Shown here piece by piece: positions 1 to 7,421 of a DNA stretch of 48,967 nucleotides. This DNA comes from an uncultured Lachnospiraceae bacterium. Its GTDB lineage: Bacteria; Bacillota; Clostridia; Lachnospirales; Lachnospiraceae. Each line of letters starts with the position of its first letter. Within the stretch, counting starts at the first letter, position 1. Both the position numbers and the translations under genes were made by a program. Under the pieces are notes generated by a model that saw nothing but the letters and a program-made list of their open reading frames with translations, did no database searches and was not told the origin of the DNA. The stretch lies in the NCBI GenBank assembly GCA_934402515.1, contig CAKRTZ010000014.1, forward strand, positions 1 to 48,967, read 5' to 3'.

Positions 1-289
1 ACACGTTTTTCTTTAAATTATAAGTGATATTTTGCACGTTTTTCTGGATTTTTAAATTACTAAAATCACATTTTTCCAGCAATAGCAGTGCTATAAATTA
101 ACACTTGCTGTTTTGCTGCGTAAGAATGTGAGTCAAGTGTGAGCAGCCTACTTTTTGCGGAGCAAAACTTTCATTAGGGCTACGAATCGTTACTGGAATG
201 AGGCACGAGCAAACAGTAACGAATTTCCTGTGAAAAAAGCCCCCTCACCGGTTAAGACAAGGGTGTATCATTCTACACGTTTCACTGGA
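1..289. other. Gene-free, dyad-rich intergenic segment
   Basis: No credible ORF is visible. The stretch opens with a direct repeat of CACGTTTTTCT (2-12 and 36-46), each copy followed by TTTAAATTA. It then holds a 13-nt palindrome ATAGCAGTGCTAT (82-94) and two interleaved inverted repeats: ACACTTG (101-107) with CAAGTGT (134-140), and GTTTTGCT (110-117) with AGCAAAAC (161-168). Their order is that of a pseudoknot. A local TTTTGC-GGA-GCAAAA hairpin lies at 153-167 and competes with the second pair. A further dyad is at 187-222. The density of dyads suggests either a structured RNA or a decayed repeat element. The window starts inside this region, so its left boundary is unknown. Confidence 0.5.
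187..222. repeat. Inverted repeat TCGTTACTG / CAGTAACGA
   Basis: A perfect 9-bp inverted repeat has arms at 187-195 and 214-222 and an 18-nt loop. It shares GAATCGTTAC and the loop word GCAAACAG with the V-ATPase leader hairpin at 38762-38800, read on its minus strand. This suggests a dispersed intergenic palindrome family, but two copies in one window do not prove it. Confidence 0.55.
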
Positions 290-591
290 AACCTATAAAG
301 GACATTTTACTGCTATATTTATAGGTTCCAACAAGTGTGATGAATCGGCAGGTAACCTATAAGCATCTATCACCGTGCCTCTTATAGGTTCATTTTGGCG
401 CATTTAAGACTTGTAAATAGAAATTTAACATATAAGAAGAGATGCTCACGGCTCCTTATAGGTCAAAAATACAAAGATTATCAAAAAAATAACCTATAAG
501 GAACCATGTTCATACCTCCTTATAGGTCAAGTCTGTTAGAACTATCTTCAAAGCAACCTATAAGGAGCGAAAACTCATAGAACTTATAGGT
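290..591. repeat. Array of five regularly spaced hairpins (AACCTATAAG / CTTATAGGTT)
   Basis: Five inverted-repeat units lie at 290-327, 354-390, 427-463, 491-527 and 555-591. Each has a left arm AACCTATAAG (unit 1 AACCTATAAA, unit 3 AACATATAAG), an 18-nt or similar loop of unrelated sequence, and a right arm CTTATAGGT(T/C). Unit 4 extends its stem to ACCTATAAGGA/TCCTTATAGGT. Unit starts are 64, 73, 64 and 64 bp apart, and the intervening sequences of 26, 36, 27 and 27 nt share nothing obvious. Stems are conserved while loops and linkers vary, which points to selection on the dyad or on tandem protein sites. The array lies downstream of the 3' end of the minus-strand transporter gene. Transcription and function are unknown. 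Confidence 0.85.
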
Positions 592-637
592 CGACAACAA
601 AATTATGTAAACCAAGCATTAACACATTTCATGTTAC

Positions 638-672
638 GATTGCTAATTCACTAGGAATAGTGCCGGACAATC
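638..672. repeat. Small interrupted hairpin downstream of the transporter
   Basis: GATTG (638-642) pairs with CAATC (668-672), and inside them CACTA (649-653) pairs with TAGTG (658-662) around a 4-nt loop. It lies just past the stop of the minus-strand transporter. It could be a 3' end structure, but no T-run follows on the minus strand, so it is not a convincing intrinsic terminator. Confidence 0.35.
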
Positions 673-674
673 TT

Positions 675-1823
675 TTAGTATTGCCCTAAAACACCTGCCA
701 CTCCCAGCAGCACTGCCAGAAACACCAGGTTGGCCACCGTAAAAAGCCAAAGGTATCTGCCTTTCTCCCGTCCGGCTTCCTCTGCCACATACTTAAAGCT
801 GATCAGGCTTGCCATCGAGGCAATCAAAGTACCCAGTCCTCCCAGATTGGTTCCCACAATCAAGCCACGTACATTTTCTGTAAAACCGGAAAGCAGAATC
901 GCCGCCGGTACATTGCTCATCACCTGGCTGGCAATGACCGCTGTAATGACCTCTCTGCCCGTAATCATTTTCATCAGAAAATCATGGAAAACCTGGATGC
1001 GTCCCAGATTTCCGATGAAGATAAACAGAGCCGCAAAGGTTCCCAACAGAGAATAGTCCACCTTTCGCAGCAAAGAGCTATTTCTGCACAAGGTGTAAAG
1101 CAATACACAGACAAATACCACCCAGTAAGGCAGAATCCGTCCCACTGTCAACAGACTTAACCCCAACAAAAGACTGTAGGCAATGGTTTTCTCCCTACGC
1201 TTTTCTCCCGGAACTGCCACCGTACTCTTTGCTGTGTCTCTGGGAATTACACTCCCGGATGTTCCACAGGTGGAGAGAAAAATCCATCCAACCAGCAACA
1301 AACCGGACAACCCTGTATAGGGAAACATCAGTTTCAGAAAATCCAGTGTGGTAAAATCGGACAAACCAAACAGATACAGGTTTTGCGGATTACCAATGGG
1401 TGTAAACATGCTACCCAGATTCGCCGCAATCGTCTGCATGACCACCACCCGGAACAGCCATTTTTGCCGGACTTCCGTTCCCATCTTGTTTAGCACGGTA
1501 ATGGTAAAGGGCACAAAGGTAATGAGCGCCACATCATTGGTAATGACCATGGATAAGAAAAAGCATAGAAAAACCAGCACCAGAATCGCTGCCCGCAGGC
1601 TTTTCGCCGCAGCCAGCAATTTTTCTGCCAGCAAGTCAAAAAATCCCAATTCTTTAAATTCCGCCACAATCGTCATAAGACAAAATAAAATTGCCAGAGT
1701 GCGAAAGTCAATATACGCCAAGTACTGACTGTCCGGTCTGACAAAAAACACAGACAGGACAGCCAGTAAGATGGCAATACATAATACGATTTCTTTTTTC
1801 AGATAAGTAACAACTGCTTTCAT
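675..1823 (-). CDS. SLC13/ArsB-like (citrate transporter superfamily) anion permease
   Basis: A 382-aa integral membrane protein of about 10 hydrophobic segments, belonging by sequence character to the ion transporter superfamily that includes ArsB, NhaD and CitMHS. Diagnostic-looking stretches are the intramembrane-loop segment around FFLSMVITNDVALITFVPF (about residues 88-106) and the second repeat around MSNVPAAILLSGF (about 303-315), which resemble the paired re-entrant loops of the family. The substrate cannot be told from sequence; a di- or tricarboxylate, arsenite or another anion are all possible. At 382 aa it is shorter than many members (420-480 aa). The start is the ATG at 1823, preceded by GAAGGAAG. 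It is the last gene of a probable four-gene operon, 17 nt after the PAP2 gene. Confidence 0.85.
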   Translation of the reverse strand: MKAVVTYLKKEIVLCIAILLAVLSVFFVRPDSQYLAYIDFRTLAILFCLMTIVAEFKELGFFDLLAEKLLAAAKSLRAAILVLVFLCFFLSMVITNDVALITFVPFTITVLNKMGTEVRQKWLFRVVVMQTIAANLGSMFTPIGNPQNLYLFGLSDFTTLDFLKLMFPYTGLSGLLLVGWIFLSTCGTSGSVIPRDTAKSTVAVPGEKRREKTIAYSLLLGLSLLTVGRILPYWVVFVCVLLYTLCRNSSLLRKVDYSLLGTFAALFIFIGNLGRIQVFHDFLMKMITGREVITAVIASQVMSNVPAAILLSGFTENVRGLIVGTNLGGLGTLIASMASLISFKYVAEEAGREKGRYLWLFTVANLVFLAVLLGVAGVLGQY

Positions 1824-1840
1824 AACAAACTTCCTTCATA

Positions 1841-2365
1841 TTATACCGCTTTTCTATTCTGTGCTCTCGTTCCCACAATGTACACACAGACTGCAATCAG
1901 CGTGCCGATAATGGCTCCCGCCAGCACATCCGTGGGATAGTGAACTCCCACATAAAGTCTGGAAAAACCGATGAGAAACGCCAGCACCGGAAACCAGAAA
2001 CTGTACTTTTTCGGGAAACTTAAAAATAACACCACCGCTGTGGCAAAGGAGGTTCCAGTGTGCCCGGAAGGGAAGGAATAGTCCACCGGCTTTTTCACCA
2101 GATAGGTCAATCCCTCAATCACCTCGTAGGGTCTGGTTCTCGCCACCAGATTTTTCAACAGCACATTGTCGATTAAGAAGGAAAACAATAGCGCCGCCAC
2201 ACACAGAATTCCCACTTTTCTCGTCTTTTTCGGAATCAGCAGTCCCGCTGTGATGAGAATCCACAGGATTCCTGCATTGCCCAGACTGGTAATCACCACA
2301 AAAAACGGGGTCAGCACATCATTTCTCAGATTGTCCTGTATCCACAGGAGAATATTTTGTTCCAT
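1841..2365 (-). CDS. PAP2-family membrane phosphatase
   Basis: 174 aa. All three motifs of the phosphatidic acid phosphatase type 2 family are present: K71-x6-R78-P79, PSGH at 99-102 and SR-x5-H-x3-D at 135-146, with His102 and His142 as expected catalytic residues. About five hydrophobic segments place the active site at the outer membrane face. Family members dephosphorylate undecaprenyl pyrophosphate or lipid phosphates; which applies here is open. The longer reading frame reaches 2416, but the ATG at 2365 is preceded by AGGAGGA and gives the normal family N-terminus, so it is chosen. It lies 13 nt after the ABC-F stop and 17 nt before the transporter, which suggests co-transcription. Confidence 0.92.
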   Translation of the reverse strand: MEQNILLWIQDNLRNDVLTPFFVVITSLGNAGILWILITAGLLIPKKTRKVGILCVAALLFSFLIDNVLLKNLVARTRPYEVIEGLTYLVKKPVDYSFPSGHTGTSFATAVVLFLSFPKKYSFWFPVLAFLIGFSRLYVGVHYPTDVLAGAIIGTLIAVCVYIVGTRAQNRKAV

Positions 2366-2378
2366 TGCGATTATCCTC

Positions 2379-3932
2379 CTACACTCTGGTGGACCATTTG
2401 GTACAGTCCCACACATCCGTTGCCAGTCCCTCGTAAAATTCCGGTTCGTGGCATACCATAAGGATGCTGCCCTTGTACTCCTGCAATGCCCGTTTCAATT
2501 CCGTCTTTGCATCCACATCCAAATGGTTGGTGGGCTCATCCAGAAGGAGGATATTGGTGGGACGGTTGATTAGTTTACATAATCTGACTTTTGCCTGCTC
2601 ACCACCGCTGAGTACCTTCACCAGGCTTTCGATATGTTTGGTGGTCAGTCCACACTTTGCCAGGGCAGAACGCACCTCGTACTGGGTAAAGGAGGGAAAA
2701 TCCTTCCAGATTTCCTCGATACAGGTGGTGGAAATATTCTTGTCCATCTCCTGCTCAAAGTAACCGATTTCCAGATAATCGCCCTGCTCCACCGTTCCTG
2801 CCAGAGGTGGAATCAGTCCCAGAATACTCTTGAGCAGAGTGGTTTTTCCGATACCGTTGGCACCGGTCAGCACGATTTTCTGTCCCCGCTCCATCTCCAG
2901 ATCCAGAGGACGGGACAGCGGCTCGTCGTAGCCGATGACCAGTCCTTTGGTGGTAAAAATATAGCGTCCCGGTGTCCGTGCCTCCTTAAACTGAAATTCC
3001 GGCTTGGGTTTCTCTGCCGCCAGTTCGATGACATCCATCTTGTCCAGCTTTTTCTGTCGGGACATTGCCATGTTCCGGGTTGCCACCCTTGCTTTATTCC
3101 GCGCCACGAAATCCTTTAAATCTGCGATTTCCTTCTGTTGTTTGTTGTAGGCTGCCTCAAGCTGTGCCTTCTTCACCGCATAGACTTCCTCAAATTTGTC
3201 ATAATTTCCCACATAGCGGTTGAGCTGGAGATGATCCATGTGGTAAATCAGGTTCACCACGCTGTTTAAGAAGGGGATATCGTGGGAAATGAGGATAAAG
3301 GCATTCTCGTAGTCGTTGAGATACCGTTTCAGCCACTCAATATGCTCCACATCCAGGTAGTTGGTAGGCTCGTCCAACAGAAGGATGTCCGGCTTTGCCA
3401 AAAGCAGTTTGCCCAATAGCACCTTGGTACGCTGTCCGCCGGAAAGCTCCGTCACATCCCTGTCCATGCCGATTTCCATCAGTCCCAGTGCCCGCGCTAC
3501 CTCGTCCACTTTGGCATCAATCATATAAAAGTCGTGGTTGGTGAGCATGTCCTGAATAACGGAGAGGTCTTCCATCAGCTGTTCCAGTTCCTGTTCGTCT
3601 GCCTCCCCCATCCTGTCACAGATTTCGTTCATCTGGGTTTCCATGTCATAGAGCCATGCAAAAGCGCTGGACAATACATCCCGCACCGTCTGTCCTTTTT
3701 CCAGTACGGTGTGCTGGTCCAGATAGCCCACCCGCACATTTTTCGCCCACTCGATTTTTCCCTCATCCGGCTGTAATTTTCCGGTGATGATGCTCATAAA
3801 GGTGGATTTTCCCTCGCCGTTTGCTCCGATGAGTCCGATGTGCTCGCCCTTTAGCAGGCGGAAGGAAACGTTATCGAAGATGGCTCGGTCGCCAAATCCG
3901 TGGGTCAGATTTTCTACATTTAAAATACTCAA
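2379..3932 (-). CDS. ABC-F family ATPase (YkpA/YbiT-like)
   Basis: 517 aa, two ATP-binding cassettes and no membrane segments, which defines the ABC-F class of ribosome-associated ATPases. Walker A motifs are GANGEGKST (36-44) and GANGIGKTT in the second half. Signature motifs LSGGQ and LSGGE and two LLLDEPTN(Y/H)LD Walker B motifs are intact. The linker between cassettes is rich in Lys, Gln and Arg, as expected for the P-site tRNA interaction motif. The N-terminus MSILNVENLTHGFGDRAIF resembles the YkpA/YbiT branch rather than the characterised antibiotic-resistance branches. A role in translation or ribosome rescue is inferred from the family. It lies 13 nt downstream of the 5'-nucleotidase gene. 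Confidence 0.93.
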   Translation of the reverse strand: MSILNVENLTHGFGDRAIFDNVSFRLLKGEHIGLIGANGEGKSTFMSIITGKLQPDEGKIEWAKNVRVGYLDQHTVLEKGQTVRDVLSSAFAWLYDMETQMNEICDRMGEADEQELEQLMEDLSVIQDMLTNHDFYMIDAKVDEVARALGLMEIGMDRDVTELSGGQRTKVLLGKLLLAKPDILLLDEPTNYLDVEHIEWLKRYLNDYENAFILISHDIPFLNSVVNLIYHMDHLQLNRYVGNYDKFEEVYAVKKAQLEAAYNKQQKEIADLKDFVARNKARVATRNMAMSRQKKLDKMDVIELAAEKPKPEFQFKEARTPGRYIFTTKGLVIGYDEPLSRPLDLEMERGQKIVLTGANGIGKTTLLKSILGLIPPLAGTVEQGDYLEIGYFEQEMDKNISTTCIEEIWKDFPSFTQYEVRSALAKCGLTTKHIESLVKVLSGGEQAKVRLCKLINRPTNILLLDEPTNHLDVDAKTELKRALQEYKGSILMVCHEPEFYEGLATDVWDCTKWSTRV

Positions 3933-3945
3933 TTTGTCAGTTCCT

Positions 3946-5874
3946 TTACTTTCTCTTTTTTCTTCTGATGTGTTTTACCCCCCCGCAGATGCCGGCGATG
4001 ATGCCAGCTGCCAGCGCCAGCAGCACCACAATCACGCCAATGAGCATGCCGGTGGTCTTATTGGGTGCTTTTACCAGTTCCCAGAGGTTATAGCTGTCGG
4101 AAATCAGTTTCCGTCCAAAGGTTGTCTCATACTCGGCTGGAATCTGTCCCTCCGTGCCGAAACTGTTGAGGTAATCTGCCAGTGCTACCCAGGCTTTTAC
4201 CTCATTGCCCTGGGCATCGTGGAGAATCAGGGTGTCATAGTCCGTCACCACGTTGCCGGCGGCGTCCTTCGGCTCTACAGAAAGCAGTCCATAGGACTGG
4301 GCCTTCACCGCGCCAATCATCTGGCAGGTATACAAATCCGTCACAACACGGTAAAGTTTATCGTCCTTGGGAATGGACACGGTTGTTCCATCCTCCTGCT
4401 CCAGCCACATGTCGGTCACTTTATTTAAAAGAATCCGATGCTTGTTGTACGCCCAGCCACAGCCACTGACATAAAGTTCCACGCCGGTGACATAGGGGGA
4501 CAGGGAGGCGTCAATCTCTGCTGCATTGTGCAGTTCCTTTCCAGTAAGGTAGAAGGAAACCAGAGGATAACCCGGCACGCCGTCTGCGCCGATTCCCAGA
4601 GACATCACCTCAAAGGCATCTGCCACCGTCACCTCTCCCTTGGGGATGGTGGTGCGGATGACACCGGAGGGAGTCACTGCCACATCAATGGGGATGTAGC
4701 CTGCGCCTTCCACTTCCTTCATTTTCTGGATATAGGAGTCGGAAATCAGTTCGCCTTCCTCGTCCTCTCCCCGCATACTCCATATGGTGTCAATGTCATG
4801 GAAGGTGATGGTATTTTCCGTCAGCACCTGGTCGGCATGATAGCCGAACTTACTGAAATACTGCCTGTCTGCCTCTGTCTTATAATCTGCCAGAATCTGG
4901 GCAATCTCTTCATCCCTTCCGGGCATTTCGGAGACTTTATTTAACACATAGCTGTCCATGCTCCAGCGTCCGTCCGCTTTCTGTGTCAGGCATAATTGTC
5001 CCAGATTTTCCGCATAGGAGCCCGCACATACCACATAGGTGTCACCGTGGACGATAGGTTTTTCTACTTTTGAATGGGTATGTCCACTGATGATCACATC
5101 AATCTCCGGCACTGCCAGTGCCAGCTGCTCATCCTCAGATTTCTCCAAATCATCCCAGATACCGCTGTGGGACAGGCAGATAATGATATCCACATCCTGT
5201 GCCTGTAATTCCTGCACCATCTGTTTGGCCGTCTCCACGGTATCCTCAAAGGTAAGGCTGGAAAGAGGGGCACAGTAGGCAGAATCCACGCCCATTAAGC
5301 CAAAAATTCCCGCTTTCACGCCGCCCCGTTCGATAATGGTATAGTCTTTTGCCCCATACTCATCCATGGCTTCCTTAATTAAAAGGTTGTCCTCGGAGGT
5401 ATTCTTGCTCCAGTCGATGTTGGCACAAAGCAGCTGGGGAAGCTGTAAGGTGGGATCTTCCTTCTGGTTGTTTACTGCAGCCTTTAGCATACTGGCAAAG
5501 CCCTGGGGACGGTAGTCAAACTCATGGTTGCCGATGGTGGTGGCATCAAAGCCCATGCGTCCCAGCATGGTAAGTTCCACCGCACTCTCCGCATAGATGG
5601 TCTGGTAAAGCGTTCCCATGGAGAAGTCACCGCCATCCACTACGAAGGTGGCGTCCTTGTCCTTTTTCGCCTCGTCAATGTAATTCTTGATTGCCGCACA
5701 GTTATCCGTGTCCTTTGTCTCCAGGTAGGAATGGATGTCATGGGTAAACAGAATCTGAATTTGTTTTTCCTCACTTTCCGCCTGTGCCATACTGCCTGCA
5801 CCCAGAATGCCTGCAAAAGTCAGCACTGCCGCCAGCACGCCTGCCGCATATTGTTTCCAATGGTTTCGTTTCAT
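3946..5874 (-). CDS. Cell-surface 5'-nucleotidase / metallophosphatase (UshA-like)
   Basis: 642 aa. A signal peptide (residues 1 to about 32, ending SMAQA) leads into a calcineurin-like metallophosphoesterase domain with metal-ligand motifs D46-x-H48, GGD (81-83), GNHE (115-118) and GHTH. A 5'-nucleotidase C-terminal substrate-binding domain follows. Near the C-terminus a hydrophobic helix (GMLIGVIVVLLALAAG) and a basic tail KRKKRK anchor the protein to the membrane. Family members hydrolyse extracellular nucleotides to nucleosides and phosphate. It heads the probable operon with the ABC-F, PAP2 and transporter genes and is divergent from the MATE gene. A nucleotide-scavenging role would fit the purine permease nearby, but this is inference. 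Confidence 0.93.
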   Translation of the reverse strand: MKRNHWKQYAAGVLAAVLTFAGILGAGSMAQAESEEKQIQILFTHDIHSYLETKDTDNCAAIKNYIDEAKKDKDATFVVDGGDFSMGTLYQTIYAESAVELTMLGRMGFDATTIGNHEFDYRPQGFASMLKAAVNNQKEDPTLQLPQLLCANIDWSKNTSEDNLLIKEAMDEYGAKDYTIIERGGVKAGIFGLMGVDSAYCAPLSSLTFEDTVETAKQMVQELQAQDVDIIICLSHSGIWDDLEKSEDEQLALAVPEIDVIISGHTHSKVEKPIVHGDTYVVCAGSYAENLGQLCLTQKADGRWSMDSYVLNKVSEMPGRDEEIAQILADYKTEADRQYFSKFGYHADQVLTENTITFHDIDTIWSMRGEDEEGELISDSYIQKMKEVEGAGYIPIDVAVTPSGVIRTTIPKGEVTVADAFEVMSLGIGADGVPGYPLVSFYLTGKELHNAAEIDASLSPYVTGVELYVSGCGWAYNKHRILLNKVTDMWLEQEDGTTVSIPKDDKLYRVVTDLYTCQMIGAVKAQSYGLLSVEPKDAAGNVVTDYDTLILHDAQGNEVKAWVALADYLNSFGTEGQIPAEYETTFGRKLISDSYNLWELVKAPNKTTGMLIGVIVVLLALAAGIIAGICGGVKHIRRKKRK

Positions 5875-5937
5875 GCTTTTGTCCTCATTTGCCTGTTAAT
5901 AAGATCGTTTTGTTCCATAAAATCAGTATAGCAAAAT

Positions 5938-5967
5938 TTGACCGTAAAAAAAAGATAGGTGTATAAT
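5938..5967 (+). promoter_or_regulatory. Sigma-A-type promoter of the MATE gene
   Basis: TTGACC (5938-5943) and a perfect TATAAT (5962-5967) are separated by 18 nt, 21 nt before the ATG at 5989 with its AAGGGAG ribosome binding site. Confidence 0.75.
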
Positions 5968-5988
5968 AGAAATACAAGGGAGAATGAT

Positions 5989-7329
5989 ATGACACAAAAA
6001 CAATTACTCAAAACGACTCTCAACATGGCCTGGCCTGCGATTCTGGAATCCTTTTTTATCGCCCTCACGGGACTGATTGACTCCTTTATGGTGTCCTCCT
6101 TAGGTTCCTCCGCAGTGGCTGCCATCGGACTTACCACACAGCCCAAATTCTTAGGGCTGTCCCTTTTCTTTGCCATGAACGTGGCAATCTCCGCACTGGT
6201 GGCAAGACGCCGGGGTGAACTGAAACGGGAGGATGCCAACCGGATTACCTTTACCGCAGTTACCTTGATCGTAATCTTCGCTATCCTCATCAGCATCCTG
6301 CTAGTTGCAGCAGCTTCCCCCATTATTAATCTGTGTGGTTCCTCTGCAGACACTCACGATATGGCAGTTAGCTATTTCCAGATTATTATGGGCGGCATGA
6401 TTTTTAACTGCATCCAGATGGGCATCAATGCAGCACAACGCGGTGCGGGAAATACCCAGATTACCATGCGCACCAATGTCACCTCCAGCGTAGTCAATAT
6501 CATTATGAATTATCTGCTGATCAATGGGCATCTGGGCTTCCCTGCTCTGGGGATTCAGGGTGCTGCTCTGGCAACAGTACTGGGCACTGTGGTGGCATGT
6601 ATCATGAGCATCCTGTCCATCCGCAATCCGGAGGGCTTTATCAGTCTGCCCTATATGTTACAGGAAAAACTTTATTTTACGGTTTCTTCCATGAAAAATA
6701 TCTTCCATGTGGGCTACAGTGTGTTCTTTGAACAGGTGCTGATGCGGTTTGGCTTTATGATGACGGCAGTGATGGCGGCACACCAGGGCACCGCTGCCAT
6801 GGCAGCCCATCAGGTTGGCATGAACATCATGGGACTGTCCTTCTCCTTCGGGGACGGACTCCAGGCAACGGCAGTGGCTCTGATTGGACGGAGTCTGGGG
6901 GAAAATAACCCGGAGCTTGCCAAACGCTACGGCACCACCTGCCGTAAGATTGGTTATGTGATTTCTGCCTCCCTGGCGGTTATCTATTTTGTAGGCGCGG
7001 AGGGGTTATACCGCCTTTTCTTTGAGGACGAAGAGATTATCCAGATTGGCATCAACATCATGCACGTGATTATCTTTGTTGTCATTCTCCAGATTTCCCA
7101 GGTTATTTACATGGGCTGCCTGCGGGGTGCAGGTGATACTCTTTATACGGCTATTGCTTCTACCATCAGCGTAACCATTATCCGTACTTTATTTTCCTGG
7201 CTTGGATGCTATGTGCTGGGCTGGGGTGTCATCGGTATCTGGATGGGTGTGGTCGCCGACCAGTTATCCCGTTTCGTCTTTGCTACGATTCGTTTTAAAC
7301 AGGGGCGCTGGACACAAATTAAAATCTAA
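5989..7329 (+). CDS. MATE family multidrug/cation efflux transporter
   Basis: 446 aa with about 12 predicted membrane helices in two related halves, the pattern of the MATE (DinF/NorM-type) exporters that drive drugs or metabolites out using Na+ or H+. The N-terminal TTLNMAWPAILESFF and the segment FIALTGLIDSFMVSSLGSSA (about 18-37) are typical of TM1. QRGAGNTQITMR and CLRGAGDTLYT are the two expected inter-helix motifs, one per half. An upstream in-frame ATG exists at 5959, but it would overlap the promoter -10, so the ATG at 5989 with AAGGGAG is preferred. Substrate is unknown. It is divergent from the 5'-nucleotidase gene. Confidence 0.92.
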   Translation: MTQKQLLKTTLNMAWPAILESFFIALTGLIDSFMVSSLGSSAVAAIGLTTQPKFLGLSLFFAMNVAISALVARRRGELKREDANRITFTAVTLIVIFAILISILLVAAASPIINLCGSSADTHDMAVSYFQIIMGGMIFNCIQMGINAAQRGAGNTQITMRTNVTSSVVNIIMNYLLINGHLGFPALGIQGAALATVLGTVVACIMSILSIRNPEGFISLPYMLQEKLYFTVSSMKNIFHVGYSVFFEQVLMRFGFMMTAVMAAHQGTAAMAAHQVGMNIMGLSFSFGDGLQATAVALIGRSLGENNPELAKRYGTTCRKIGYVISASLAVIYFVGAEGLYRLFFEDEEIIQIGINIMHVIIFVVILQISQVIYMGCLRGAGDTLYTAIASTISVTIIRTLFSWLGCYVLGWGVIGIWMGVVADQLSRFVFATIRFKQGRWTQIKI

Positions 7330-7332
7330 TCG

Positions 7333-7361
7333 TTGCAGACTTCTCCTGTGTCGTGTAGAAT
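7333..7361 (+). promoter_or_regulatory. Possible promoter of the purine permease gene
   Basis: TTGCAG (7333-7338), a 17-nt spacer and TAGAAT (7356-7361) give a reasonable sigma-A match. A transcript from here would begin near 7368 and would lack the CTTCTCCT arm of the leader dyad, so this promoter and the proposed leader structure are alternatives. Confidence 0.4.
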
Positions 7362-7418
7362 ATTCGAGGGGGTATAAATCATACTACACTCCGAGACGAC
7401 TAACATAAAAAGGAGAAG
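7340..7418 (+). promoter_or_regulatory. Nested-stem leader that can pair the ribosome binding site
   Basis: CTTCTCCT (7340-7347) is exactly complementary to the Shine-Dalgarno AGGAGAAG (7411-7418) of the purine permease gene. Inside this, GTGTAG (7353-7358) pairs with CTACAC (7384-7389) around a purine-rich loop containing GAGGGGG. In a transcript reading through from the MATE gene this would hide the ribosome binding site. It does not have the conserved three-way junction of the purine riboswitch, so a ligand cannot be named. Confidence 0.45.
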
Positions 7419-7421
7419 AAG

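Noticed and set aside
290..591. CRISPR array
   Set aside because: The repeated unit is only 10 nt, alternates in orientation, and linkers alternate between about 18 and 27 nt. No cas gene is nearby.
7330..7421. Canonical purine riboswitch before the NCS2 permease
   Set aside because: The conserved aptamer core (TATAA...ATATGG...TCTACC...GACTA pattern) is absent. The stems seen are different.
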